Below, in pieces: positions 38,442 through 49,837 of a DNA stretch of 64,000 bases. The stretch is taken from positions 45,001 through 109,000 of the forward strand of contig CANUEZ040000196.1 of the NCBI GenBank assembly GCA_948099385.1. Reading direction: 5' to 3'. A program made the translations under genes and the position numbers. Below the pieces are notes generated by a model. The model made no database searches and was not told the origin of the DNA. It worked only from the letters and a program-made list of their open reading frames with translations. How positions within the stretch are numbered: the stretch's first letter is position 1; each line of letters starts with the position of its first letter. Origin of the DNA: Fasciola hepatica (Eukaryota; Platyhelminthes; Trematoda; Plagiorchiida; Fasciolidae).

Positions 38442-38705
38442 ATGAGTATCCAGTTTAAATGCATGCTCCTCTGGACGGCTGTGTCGACATATTTGGTATG
38501 GGTTTCGTACCTTCAACTGACAAGATGTTCTAACATGACTGTGTCAACTCAAATCCAAAAACCCCGGTATTTGAGCGCCAATAATCCACGTTGCTTTGTT
38601 CGGTTATCTGGCCTGCTGCATTTTATTTCATCTCGGATATCGCGTGATGAGCCTCCTCGTGCACTTAATGTTCGTTTGACTTCTGATAACTGCAGTGATC
38701 TTTAG
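38442..38705 (+). CDS. Possible first exon with signal peptide
   Basis: A TAA lies directly before the ATG, so the frame starts here. It reads MSIQFKCMLLWTAVS, a hydrophobic core to about residue 26, a likely cleavage region near LTRC, then SNMTVSTQ (NMT glycosylation type) and about 50 further codons ending SDNCSDL. The first 37 codons are inside copy 3 of the tandem unit and the rest in unique sequence. It could be exon 1 of the cadherin/discoidin gene that follows on the same strand. No convincing donor was found before the stop, so the link is unproven. Confidence 0.35.
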   Translation: MSIQFKCMLLWTAVSTYLVWVSYLQLTRCSNMTVSTQIQKPRYLSANNPRCFVRLSGLLHFISSRISRDEPPRALNVRLTSDNCSDL

Positions 38706-41514
38706 CTTACCCGTGATATTCGTTTCTGTCAACAGTTGAGTATACACTGGAGCACGCCAATCTCAAGATTGTTCGTATTCAAACACCGATGCCTTTTTGC
38801 GATTGTTAAGCCAATTTACAAATGTTTACAGACAAGTGTTTAACTTCTGATGATCCGACTGTAATTCATCATATTGGAGTTCGATTACCGCGACTGAGAG
38901 GAAACCTTTGTGACAATGACCGAGCTGAGGGGCCATGGAAATTTTTGTTTTCTTCATTATAGTCAAAGCATCTGAAACTCATGTGCACAAGATCATTGGC
39001 TCTTGTGTACTGCGAACGGATGACCCTGATTTGACCTTAAAGTAAAAGGTATGTGTACCAAATAAAACCACATGATTTACTAGCGAGGTAATCAATGATA
39101 CCGTGATCGCTAGATCAATTTTAGTTATTCTTGGTTCTTTCTAACTTGCATATAATTGATCAATTTGTAAGCAAATCAGCCTATCTATTGGTTTCAGAGT
39201 TGTTAACTGATGAATTATGTGAATGGTAGTTTTTGCCACACTTTGAAATATTTATAATATTCCAGCTTTTCAAAATAACGTTTTTCATACTCCAAATGTA
39301 TATGTGAAGAAAACAAATAAAATAACAAGTTCTATGCTTACTCATTGCAATATATTTCCCTTTATCGTGCCATGTTTTATAAAACACCATTGGTAAGAAG
39401 AACGTAACAATGCGAATGCCTGTGTCGGGTCATATGTCCAGGAATTTGTACGGGGCTAATGAATTTCATAAGCAATACATACAGTCTACCGCTACTTACT
39501 CTGAAGTGAATCTTAAATAAATTCAGTGGTCGAAACTTCCATTGTTCCGGGGGTGAACGAATATGAAAACGCGCAAGGTGTTTCCAAGAGCAACAAGTTG
39601 ACAAATGTCCATGTCTATCCAACGCGAACGTAAGCCCTAAATTGGCTTTGAGGTAATGGATTATCAACTGGTCAACCTTTTAGAAAATGTTCCCCGAACT
39701 GTGATCATCCACAACCAGTTGCATCTTGGTTTTTCTACAGAAAAGTGCGAGAGAAAAGAGCTTTGTCTAATACGGTAATCAGTTTGTCTATCTCCATTCT
39801 TGCCCTTTACACCCACAGCAATGTTATCAATTTCTGCGCCCGCACAACCAGCATCTGGACTGAAGTTTTTGTTATTTTGGCTCTATCAGGTCAGATAGTT
39901 CCTGTGGTGGTTTACTGAATAATCCTTGGCTTGAACTCCTTGATTTTTGGTAAACAAAGTGATAGCTGTTGTTTTCGTGTTCAATAGATCCATAGTATTT
40001 ACCACTCCAATCAGGACAATGCTAGCTTCTTTTGTAATTTTACATGATTCGGAAAAATATGAGTTTGATGGTGTTCTCTCTCACTTGTCTATGGAACAGT
40101 GGAAAAATACACCAACAACCAAGACATTTTTCACTGCCCGAAAATCAGAATAAACGTGAAGAGGCAATTCCACTCTTGTGCACGTAAAGAAATGCTCACC
40201 CGATTTACCCTACTGCCAGTCTGTTGACCACGCAGTTAAAAATGCACAGCTAATTTTTGGTCGGGGGTCAAATCAATTTTAGTTAAAGGCCAGGAACAGT
40301 AGTTTCAAATAAAATACAATGACTGAATTAGAGTTGATGGAAACCAGGTCCATCCCTATGATCATCGACGAGTACCTGCCAGCGTTCTCAAAGTTGTTCT
40401 ATGGAGATAGGTCACGTTCTTCTGTCGTTTTGCGGCATACGGCTTGCCCTACTCGTTCCCATAGTTTCAATACTTATTCTGCAAGCAAAAAATGTTTATA
40501 TTTGTCAATTTTGATGCAATCAAATGTCATACGTCACACGAAATTCACCTCTTTCCATTTGTCAAAAAGGAAATAGGGAAAGAGGGGATGAATCTAGCTT
40601 CAGGAAAATGTCATTGCACTTGAAATTTCCCCGAGTAAAGTTTGACCACTTGCTACCTTACTGAGTACATTATTCTTAGTTTTGCATGCAGTGCTCTTAT
40701 GCGGATTTCTGTCGCTAAGAGTAACCAATGCAAATTCAGGGTACCAAACAATGGGGATCCATTCACTGGTGACGTTGTTCCTCATTCTTTCGCCCAGTGC
40801 ACATGAATCGGACACATCACGGGACACAGGAGAAGGAAAATCTTGGATGTATTTCCAACCGGTTTCTTATTTCAACCACTAATCTGTCTTCCCAGGCTTT
40901 TCACCTCTTTTCTGACAGGTTTTTACGGAATTTCTCTACGCATCAAATAAGTTCCCATCCCTCTAATGGTCAGTGGTTGGTTGGTTCTAAACCAATGACA
41001 TTTCGGGAACTCGAAAAACTAGTGTGTTATGTTTGAATAGCCGAAATGTCCTGTAATTTTGGGCTACGTTCATTTGGAGCCGTTCACTCGTCACTGGTGC
41101 TGTCACCATGTTAGCCAGTGTGCTTAAAGTTGCACTGTTTTCGATTTCTATGCAATACGGTTTGTACGTTTTTGCTGCAATACAACGTCTCACTCTACAA
41201 TCAAGTGCAATATTGCATGGTTCATATTCATGATCTCTGATTCTTCTCACCAAATGTGCTATTACTCAACTTTTCATAACCTTAATTCATAAGTAGTCAT
41301 ATTGAAATAGCACTGTCAGGTCTATACATAGCTTGTGAATCCATTTCAGCAGTATAGTATGTGAATCACAGTTATTATCCTCTGTTCATATGCCATTCAG
41401 TCACCTTTCTATCCCACTAGACTATATGAGTGACTAAACAGATGACTCCATTTTAAACTGATTTATTCGTCCTTCAAGTTTGTCATGCGTGAATACTTCC
41501 TCCCATACCTACAG
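38706..41514. other. Presumed intron with weak exon candidates
   Basis: Apart from the candidate at 40896 no convincing exon was found. A frame at 39991-40150 (ILHDSEKYEFDGV, SMEQWKNTPTTK) and one at 40693-40810 (NQCKFRVPNNGDPFTG) look protein-like but their splice sites are poor. Confidence 0.3.
40896..41021 (+). CDS. Possible exon, cadherin-like half repeat
   Basis: A good acceptor (AATCTGTCTTCCCAG) is followed by AFHLFSDRFLRNFS, HQISSHPSNGQWLVGS and KPMTFRELEKL. The spacing resembles the second half of a cadherin repeat, but the DxD/DRE-type motifs are absent. The donor (CTA|GTGTGT) is weak and the outgoing phase (0) does not meet the phase-1 start of the 41515 exon. Confidence 0.25.
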
Positions 41515-41888
41515 TTGTTGAGGCAATTGTCTTCACCGAATCAGTTTATCATGTTACACTGAATCGAGCAACGAAGACACGTCGACTGTCCGTCATCCAT
41601 CTACAGTTAGACGACTTGGAGTCTTCGGGTGATGTACGGTTTTGGATTGGGGATGATTCTATCGGTTTTGATAAAATCTCGATTGATTCAAGAACTGGAG
41701 AAATAATATTGGATCCCACATTGCCTCCCATTTCAATTTCTGTCACCGTTCATGCGACACTCCAGTCAGGTTCTAATCAATTTGATGCACATGCAGTAGT
41801 TCGCGTTCATGTGGTATGCTATATTGGCTCACATGTGTGGGACTCAGTACGCAGATTGTCTCACATGAACATGATGAGTCCGTTGGAG
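41515..41888 (+). CDS. Exon: cadherin-like repeat of a surface protein
   Basis: Bounded by CATACCTACAG and a strong donor (TTGGAG|GTGAGT). The frame reads FTESVYHVTLNR, LSVIHLQLDDLESSGDVRFW, then DKISIDSRTGEIILDPTL and ISVTVHATLQS, ending AVVRVHV. This follows the cadherin repeat order: Y-x-V near the start, a mid D-x-E/D-x-G, then F/I-x-I-D-x-x-T-G-x-I, then V-x-A and V-x-V-x-V. Strict calcium-binding motifs (LDRE, DxNDN) are not intact. Phase 0 out joins the next exon exactly. It is the best-recognised N-terminal module of the gene extending to about 56.6 kb. Confidence 0.6.
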
Positions 41889-42636
41889 GTGAGTCAATCA
41901 GTCTAAATCACCAGTGAGTAAAAATCTAACCTAATTTCACGAACTATGAAGCCAACCGGATAAGTCGACGAATCTTCCAATTTATAAGTGGTTAATGGTT
42001 TCCATGACTAACTGGAGAAGAAAGCTGCAAATGCTGCAACGCTTGCCAGAGGAGTTCATATCATCATGAGCCGACAGACTTCCCGTTATGCTTATTTTTT
42101 TGGTATTTTTCTCAATGAACGGTACAAATTGAGATATATAAACTCTATATTTCGCTTTATTTTGCACTAATTCTTGACTGGCTTTAGTTATTTGTTCGGT
42201 TGTGAAAGATACATTTGGCAGAAAAGACTGGTCGGTAAGATCTGAGATGGTGAGTGTTGGTCAGATTGGATCACACTATACCAAATTGAGAATTGTTGTA
42301 CCAAACTCGAGATTACATAACGTCCACGTCTAAATGACGTTTTCATAAAGTCTCCTCGAAAGTTTATACAAATGATTGTATTAAAGCACTTATTTGAAGA
42401 TTGATCAGTATGACCATGAGTTCAAACATCACAGCAAACCCTAACAAAGCCGATAATTTAGATTATTAGGTTGTTGGGATTTTTACGGGAGGAATTCTAG
42501 TGTGACGTCAGGAATAAAACGATCACCACTTCTTTTGAATATTTCTGCGAAATTCCTTCCCACCTAATTATGTGATCATATCAGGCTGTTTTCTGTTTTA
42601 AATTTGCTTTAAATCATCAATATACCACTTTCCTAG

Positions 42637-42869
42637 CTGTGTCACTTTGACCTACGAGTGGCGGAAATCTATTCAGAAAAGGAGACGACAGACGACCAAA
42701 GTACTTACCAATCCATCCAACTCGTATATCGTATACACCTGCAAAATGTTGGATGTCTAACACAGACACGTTTGATCTGTGTTGCTGAAGAAGGTATCCG
42801 GCTTGAGAATGCAGATTTGGGCGAAATCGGATCTGGTATGGAGTGTCCAACTGATGTGAGCAGAAAAAT
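42637..42869 (+). CDS. Exon 2 of the recognised run, extracellular segment
   Basis: TTTCCTAG acceptor and GTAAGT donor. The frame has LCHFDLRVAEIYSEKE, YRIHLQNVGCLTQTRLICV and GSGMECPTDVSRKM, with four cysteines. Phase 0 in and 2 out match exons 41515 and 43783. The segment looks like beta-sandwich ectodomain; no family assigned. Confidence 0.55.
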
Positions 42870-43782
42870 GTAAGTGGAAAATAAATGGGTAGATATTATC
42901 TTATTTCGGTCGTATTTTCAACTAAAACCAGAAAAAAATGTTGAAATATTTAAGTGTTTTAACCAGAGTTAGATGTGGCACGAAGCAACTTTATTACCAT
43001 CATCGAGTGCCAAGTATTCCACGACGATTTCCCGTCGCATAATTCTTAGTCATACTCACTGGAACAATCAGAGAGCGAATAGCTCTTTGTGTGATCTGAA
43101 TTGAGACGATGCAGTTAAATCACCTTGCTCTTGATATTTTTCCACCGTGTCAGATGACACAGTAAAGTACACGAGAGCAGGTTGACACTCCGGATATTTT
43201 CAGAGGCATTCCAACTACGTGCAAGCACATTGCAAGCCTTCCCATCTACAGTGACTGATAATGTCTCCCTTAATTCAGCAATATGTTAATTAAATTATCT
43301 CGTTCACTGCCTTGATTATATTGGCTTCCACCACTTAGAGGGGATAGCATAGAAAAATCCGGTACCACATTTACACCGATCCAATAACTTCGGTTTAGTA
43401 ATGGTAAACGGTAATTTTTTATTCAAAAGAAATGGTCGATTTTGTTCTCATTTAAGTCTCCCAAATGTCAGCAAAACTCGGAATGCATATATGAGCATTT
43501 CCGGACCAGAAGTGTTTATCAGTAGATTTTTGGGTATCCTAATCAACTATTTTATTTTTAAATTTGCCCAATGGAGATTAGGTGTTTCAACAAGGAATAC
43601 CATAAACACACGAACCCAGTTGAACACGTTGCCCTGCATTTCCATTTGTGAAATGCGAATGTAACACTCTTTCAGTTTCAATTTATTCACCGAAGCTTGT
43701 AAAATATTCATGTTAGCAGCAATCCACACGTCACCTATAAATAAACGCCAAATCAGATGCGGGCATAATCTTCCATTTTCAG

Positions 43783-43858
43783 GTTAGTCGCCAAAAACCG
43801 TGATCAACTGGAAGTATATTTGGCAGATTTATGTGCGGTCGGCGGACAAAGTAGTTGG
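43783..43858 (+). CDS. Exon 3, short
   Basis: CCATTTTCAG acceptor and GTGAGT donor. It completes the ATG codon split with the previous exon and reads LVAKNRDQLEVYLADLC then GGQSSW. Phase 2 in, 0 out. Confidence 0.5.
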
Positions 43859-44330
43859 GTGAGTTAACGAAAATGGGTGTTACCATTTTATGTGGGGAAT
43901 ATAATTCTCTCGGTAGCTATTTACATCGTTGTTTGGGAGAACGAAGTTGCCGTCCATAAAGAGCACACGTCACTGCTTAAAACAATGATGCTTCCTTATT
44001 CTACATTTGAACTTGCTTGCTAGAAATATTGTTCGGAATGAGACGACTTGCTCTTTATTTCTTACTTTGTGTATGTTGGTGTGATGAGAAGTACATTTAC
44101 GTTAGCGGATCTGAATTCACAACGAAAATAAACTGTTTCTTTTCACGCCAGCACAAAGCATGGATGGCATCTGTTTAGGACAAATCTTCCCCAAAAACGT
44201 CCGTGCTTCCAACTGATTCGGTTGCATGGTGTACGGAAGTTGTATTTTTCACTCGCTACTACCACCGTTGAAGATATCCTGTCTAAAGAAGACAGCATGT
44301 TTTTCAATTTAATTCCCAATTTTCTCCTAG

Positions 44331-44492
44331 ATTGCTATGTTGATCAACGTGACTACAGCGGGCATACAAACACGCTCTTCTCTGGAATGCACAATATCTA
44401 CCGGGAATACTACAATTGAGAATTCTCGAATTTGGTACAATACGTCTGCAAACCATGATGGATCAGTCCGACAGAAGCGTGACGCACAAGGT
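44331..44492 (+). CDS. Exon 4, with basic RQKRD processing-type site
   Basis: An excellent acceptor (CCCAATTTTCTCCTAG) and a GTAAGT donor surround a phase-0 frame. It contains IAMLINVTTAG, LECTISTGNTTIENS, WYNTSANHDG and VRQKRDAQG. Three N-glycosylation-type sites (NVT, NTT, NTS) point to an ectodomain. R-Q-K-R followed by Asp fits the R-x-K/R-R furin consensus, so cleavage into two chains is possible but inferred. Confidence 0.55.
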
Positions 44493-45411
44493 GTAAGTAA
44501 CATACGACAAATCCCAAATAGTATTGTGACTCACCGTTGCGGACCATTTGGTTCAGCAACTGTGTTGAACGAACAGAGAATATCTTGAAAATTAGTTTAC
44601 GGTAGATCTCGACGAAATTCGGCTGCTTTAGATGTTCCCATTTTTGCAACTGGTGAACCGCATTTTTACGGTGTCAATAAGTCATGAGTTTATTTCCGGT
44701 CTTCCACGCCAATCAAGTTATTTATTTCGCACACGTAAAACGTTGTCAGCCGATGGATGAAATGGACGTGATGCAAGCGTACGAAGTCTTTAACAAATTT
44801 GGATGCCAAGTAGAAACCCGTCACTGGGCCTCTGTTTGATCTCACTCTAAAATTTTCATCTCATCGACGACCACTTGCTACACTATCTGTCTCTGGTACA
44901 ATTATAATTTTAAAGTATGTGATCTCAAATCCGCTCAATTTATTTATAGCTTTTTTCCTCTGTAGGCACGACATTTTGCGATAAACTATCAACCCAAGCT
45001 GTTGTATATAAGCTCTGCCATCATCCACGTACATCAACCTTTGCAGATTAAACGAAATGGAAGCCCCACTTCTAGTTTAACCTCATTTTCCGAAGTGGCC
45101 TTCACGTAATCATTCCTTTGGGGATATTCGTTTTTACAGAAACTAGGGCAACTTAACCTCTTTTCCTTTTCAAAGCATTACCATTCAATTTGAAGTTATT
45201 GAAAGTGACTTTATTTATTGCACCCAAATGCAGACGAACATGCAAATATAGTGCCACGCGGGTTTGTTAAGTTGACGTCCAAATATGGCAACACATTCAT
45301 TATATATAAACCAGAGAGTGCAATTTAGACAAAACCGATATCGATGTCTGATCTACGTTCTAAAAACCAAGTTTGACACTCGTGAACTGACCCAAATGTG
45401 TGCATTCACAG

Positions 45412-45525
45412 ACTCGAACGTACCCAAACGGCAACGAAGTTTCTTATGATTTAAGGGTATCAAACCAAATGAGACAAGCCGGTATATCTAAATATGAACG
45501 AAATTTAGAAAAAGAATATGTAGAT
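45412..45525 (+). CDS. Exon 5
   Basis: TGTGCATTCACAG acceptor and GTATGT donor. Phase 0 in and out. The frame reads YPNGNEVSYDLRVSNQ then ISKYERNLEKEYVD. Its length of exactly 38 codons and phase agreement support it. Confidence 0.5.
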
Positions 45526-45821
45526 GTATGTGAGCCACTCCAACATACTGATGGCATTTACCGACCAATGCTCTTCTCAGGTTGAACGAATTAAAACATG
45601 AACTCATTTTTGTTTTTTGAAACATTGAAAACATCCGATGCCTCAATACAGTTTGTTGAGATTCGGAACCACGATAAATCAATTAGAGCAGCTCGATTTA
45701 CTCCCCAAAATATCATATTCTTACAGTGTACACCAGGAAAACCAAACTTTGCTTCGAGAAATTTTGAACACAGTTATTTCAACTGATCAGATTGATAAAT
45801 ATTCATCATTTTCTCGTTCAG

Positions 45822-46107
45822 ATACAGATATCCATGTCCAATTTTACCAGAAATCTTCGTATGAACAAACCCGAGTCAACTAAAATCAAGATTTGCATGC
45901 CCTCGATGACGACAATACATGATTCTTCCCTTTCGGTTACGTGTCCAAAATCCGTCAACTCTAGTAAACCTCAATGCACGGTACAAGTTGTCCGACTAAC
46001 AAACGCAATGTTTGTGAATTTCAAAGCAAGTGTACAGAACTTTACTGAATTCAACACAATCCAGCAAAATAAAGTTAAGATCAGTTTTATGGAAATCACA
46101 TCTAAAG
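45822..46107 (+). CDS. Exon 6, Ig/DUF11-like beta-sandwich segment
   Basis: Acceptor TTTTCTCGTTCAG, donor AAAG|GTGAGG. The frame contains ISMSNFTRNLR, STKIKICMPSM, SLSVTCPKSV, QCTVQVVRLTNAMFVNF and QNKVKISFMEITSK. The alternation of short hydrophobic strands with paired cysteines is typical of beta-sandwich ectodomain repeats (integrin calf or DUF11-like). Phase 0 in, 1 out. The following intron carries two PLE fragments. Confidence 0.55.
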
Positions 46108-46539
46108 GTGAGGAAAACCCACATCTCCAATGAACGAGGTGTCTTTTTTCGTCTAGAACACATAAAGAAAAGGGATATAGTGTGATTTGCAATGCCTTCT
46201 ATAATTTGTTTCAGTTGGATTCCCCAGCACATAAAAATGTATCAGTTGTATATTAAGTGCAAAAAACTAAAAAAATGTTTTTTATGCAAGAATATTACTA
46301 ATTACTGTCTGCATAGAAGACGTTTGAGTAGAAAAAGAAAAACCATAAATTGCTATGGAGAACAGATGGTGCAAATTTGAGGGACTTGTTGTTTGATATG
46401 GGAGTTTAGAAGCGACCGAATTCAACACTACGGGGTTCATTATCAGTATTGTAGAAGGACACGAATTGAAGGATGCCATTGAAGAAGATACAATTGAGAA
46501 TAAATATAACAGAAGCATATTCATCAAAATGTCTTGCTT

Positions 46540-47338
46540 GAAGTCACAAAACAAATTTACTATACCCACCCCTTTATCAGGTCTTGTTACAATCATTTCT
46601 TCATTATTTTGTAACTCTCTTAGCTTTTTAATATGATCTGTTGTCAATAAGCCTCTCAGTGTTGGTTTGGCCCCACTGTACTGGAAATTTGTATCACCAA
46701 GGTAGGTTTGCCATTTTCTAGTTCGGTTTGCAATGATGGAAGTGGATCACTCAATTCGGCATAGAAATTCTCGAATTATACTTCGATACCCAGCTGTTTG
46801 ATCTTATTCGTTGAGCATCAAAACTCAGCCCCAAAGATAATACTTCTAGCAGAAATTGGTCTAGCTTGATGTTGGATAGGTTGTGTACAAATCTTTCGGG
46901 ATTTGATGGTGACTCACCAACAGGTTTTGATCTTCCAATACCTTTTATCAGTGTTTTTCCTTTCTGATCCACTTGTTTGTGCACGATTGATTGAACATAT
47001 TCAATGAAGTTCTTTCTTTCCGTTAGTGTTAACTTATCAAGTACGCGATAAGTTGACCCACAAGTCCATTCTAAATTCACGAAGTGGCTAGACACAGCAT
47101 CACGCGCATTGAGAGTTTGACGCCGAAGCGACACACATGATATATAAATCCGATTCCGTCTCAACATAGTTTCGTATTGTTTGGGAAAAACTGATTGATT
47201 GATACTGCCATCAAGAAGCTGAACTTGAGTTCCCGCCATGGCTAGTTTGGTAGAGAACTTAATATACTTATCAAGTTCCCCTAATACCACGAGGTCGTTG
47301 GCCTGTTTGAATGGTTCGAAAAATCCCTCAGTGCACAT
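46540..47338 (-). pseudogene. Penelope-like element RT N-terminal region, minus strand
   Basis: The minus strand reads FSTKLAMAGTQVQL, then ERFVHNLSNIKLDQFLLEVL with GLSFDAQR, the conserved block ahead of the PLE reverse transcriptase (VHNLS, LTxxQxxVLSxGLxF). After a stop and one frame change come LRGLLTTDHIKKLRELQN and IVTRPDKGVGIV, the (P/R)ADKG block. The catalytic palm is missing because the element is cut after GIV. It lies antisense in the intron between the 45822 and 48236 exons and is non-functional. Confidence 0.8.
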
Positions 47339-47649
47339 TTGGAAAACTCAGGTTGGCTAACAAGCTCGTTTTCAGTGATTCTTAATCATGCCAATGCAAC
47401 ACCATTTTAAATGACCAGATGCATAAGGGATATGGTCAGCAAAAATCGTGTCAGGGATCATTGTTCACACCTAGTGTGGTACAGGATTATCCGGAGACCA
47501 GGTTTGAATGGACTAATACGTTCTCAACATGTAAGCTTTCGGACGTTCTTGGAATTGACGTTGGGTGGTGAGTGGGCCAGGGTAGACTGAGTGCAAGCAT
47601 AAATTTCTCCTGAGCACATAAAGAGGGTTTGTGGAGGCGAATCCCGACC

Positions 47650-47790
47650 GCCAGTAGGATGGAGCCGAACCAACAGTGAGAGGCTTACTGACAATAGGTC
47701 ATACTAAAAAGCTAAGAGAGTTACAAAAGAATAAAGAAGTGATTAAAACAAGACCTGACAAGGGGGCGGGTATAGTGCGTCTTTAAAATT
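47650..47790 (+). pseudogene. Second PLE RT fragment, plus strand, same intron
   Basis: Reads EPTVRGLLTIGHTKKLRELQ then VIKTRPDKGAGIVRL and a stop. It is the same block as in the minus-strand fragment at about 46555-46685, at about 85-90 percent identity by eye, but in opposite orientation. It probably derives from another copy of the same PLE family. Confidence 0.8.
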
Positions 47791-48235
47791 CTAAACTTGT
47801 AAATTGAAGATGAACTTCAGTTGGACTTCTTTAGCTCCCAGAAAAGCATTCTTTCTGGTCTCCAAACATCGGAATTCGTCGAAATATTGGAATAACAGGA
47901 AAAAAGTACCAACAGTTTGAGAGGACCTAATGTTTAGAATGAGTTTAACGTTGATGGACATAAGATAAACAGTTGACTATCACCCTCAGCAAAAGTGCAG
48001 TGCACTGTCTTGTCGATGACTCAAAGCCTGCATGAATCTAGCTGATCAATTGCTCCACATTCGCTAGCAACGCATAAAAATATGCTGACTGTATTATCGT
48101 GATCTCCCTTGGCTGAACATGAGCAAATCCTTCGTTATCACGTGAACCGGGCAATTAAGGTTCTCAGTGAAGCTTCATCATATTGCTAAAAATAAAGCCC
48201 CTATCAATTCTCTTACTTCTTTTCTTCTTCTTCAG

Positions 48236-48461
48236 GTAAGAAAAGTGATCAGTCGTTACTGGAGATTATTGTGGAGATCGAAGTGAGGCTTACACATTGT
48301 GCAGAAGTTCAAACAAACTCGAACGTTGATATACAAATAGAGGGCAGATTTGAAGGAAACCAAATGAATGAAACACTATCAGTTGGCATTTTCAAAGAGC
48401 AACGACCAATCACCGAACTCCATCTTGTGATGCAGACCAATACTTTAGATGTGTACCCAGG
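48236..48461 (+). CDS. Exon 7, beta-sandwich segment
   Basis: A very strong acceptor (TTTTCTTCTTCTTCAG) and a GTAAGC donor. It continues in phase 1 from the 45822 exon across the PLE-bearing intron: KKSDQSLLEIIVEIEVRL, THCAEVQTN, VDIQIEGRFEGNQMN and LHLVMQTNTLDVYPG. The end runs directly into the next exon to form a DVYPGNTVVINATLKN strand pair of DUF11 or PKD-like appearance. Phase 2 out. Confidence 0.58.
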
Positions 48462-49665
48462 GTAAGCTGCACTGAAAACGCTTCGGTGACTTCCAGAGAA
48501 CGTCCGCTCCTGGATGCACCATAAGGAAATGTGCAGAATTTCGTGTAACCAAACCTGCTTTCATTTTCCTTGGGTTTCAGATTGAGCAGAAAGGGAATTT
48601 TTTGTTGACTTGATTTGCGGAAAATTATTACGTTAAAACGAAATGATATTTGCTAGTAACCGACAATTTTCGGAACATTTCAAATTCACCTTTGAGTGTA
48701 TTTGGCAAAACCCTGTTTAACAATGATATGCAGACACATACATTCGTCGTTGGCTGTCTGGCAGTCTTCAGAATAGATTTTATATCTTGAATGGCAAAGT
48801 CTGATTGTTGCTCTATATGGCTTCTCCCCAGTAGGTAACGTTTGATAAGACATAACGGCCTTTGAAAAAGGTTCCGCGTTTTGAGATTAAAAATATGCAA
48901 CCCCATATGCTATCGCAAGACAATTATCATCAAACTGACTTCCATCTAACACTGAAATAAACAGAAGCTCTAATAAAAACTGGCTTCTTTGAAGGATCAT
49001 TTTTTCTGATCACTCTGCGCGTAATACGCATTCTGCGAAAGGTTCCATGTTCAAAAGAAATGAGAAAATGGATCATTCATTGTCCCACGGGTAGGAGTGA
49101 AATCCCTTTTCGGTGGAATATTTACAATCCTACCTCTTCGACGAAGTGGATTAGCTACATTCTTCGTTATTGTCAAATGTTTCAACGAGCGTTTCAATTC
49201 ATTAGATCCTTCATAAGTCTGGCATATACATAGTAGTTTTCCCATTAGCAGACGAGAAGCTACCAACAATGTTCACTATTCGATAGAGAAATGTGCTTCC
49301 TATTCCGACCGATCTCCTTCTTCAATCATGTTTAATATGAATTCAGCGATCGTGATTGCTGTCTCGATAATTGTGTCCTTGAGCTCGATGACACATTTCG
49401 AGATAATCAGGAGTAGCCTTCTTTAAAATCACTACAACAGATTTTTAAAGCATCACTTCTACAGTGTACACTAACATCTTACACCATCTCATACTTCATT
49501 GTACGTGATCCTGTATCTGCGAATTCTACTTTTGATGTCTTGTGTAAAACAGGATTTCATATTACTGCATCACGCAACAGAATCATTTGGTTTATGCATG
49601 TATTTCACATTTATACGTCTCCAACTGCAGCCTGGAATACTGCTTTCCTCTTATTATCCGTTTAG

Positions 49666-49837
49666 GAACACAGTAGTGATAAATGCAACCCTGAAAAATA
49701 CCGAAACATCTCAAGGTGAATGTCGGTCAGTGGTTTTGGTTCTACACAACAGCGCTTGGGTCAGGAATGTGTATTTAACACACATGAATAAGAACACCAC
49801 ATTGAACAAAACGGATACCCGTAGGATGGATATCACG
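49666..49837 (+). CDS. Exon 8, DUF11-like strand segment
   Basis: CTTATTATCCGTTTAG acceptor, GTAAGT donor. The first base completes the Gly codon from exon 7. The frame reads NTVVINATLKNTETS, GECRSVVLVLHNSAWVRNVY and LTHMNKNTTLNK. The start was chosen over an earlier CTGCAG because only this site keeps phase with exon 7. Phase 0 out. Confidence 0.55.

Larger units (their letters stand above)
35304..38553 (+). repeat. Tandem unit copy 3 (3,250 bp to the breakpoint)
   Basis: Collinear with copies 1 and 2. At its right edge the CTCAAA continues into non-repeated sequence (TCCAAAAACCCC) instead of GCC-GTTCGAAA, so this is the copy that retains the original 3' flank. Private variants include GGGCTTTCG near 37475 and TTTCATTCG near 37943. 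Confidence 0.97.

Noticed and set aside
28798..38553. The 3,253-bp unit as a complete transposon or satellite
   Set aside because: It lacks terminal repeats, has only 5'-truncated pieces of two unrelated element classes, and occurs just three times here. A local segmental duplication fits better.
44149..44330. Upstream extension of the 44331 exon, HGWHLFRTNLPQKRP
   Set aside because: It needs a poor AAG acceptor and leads into a frame that ends at a stop near 44417. The pyrimidine-rich TAG at 44330 gives the correct phase.
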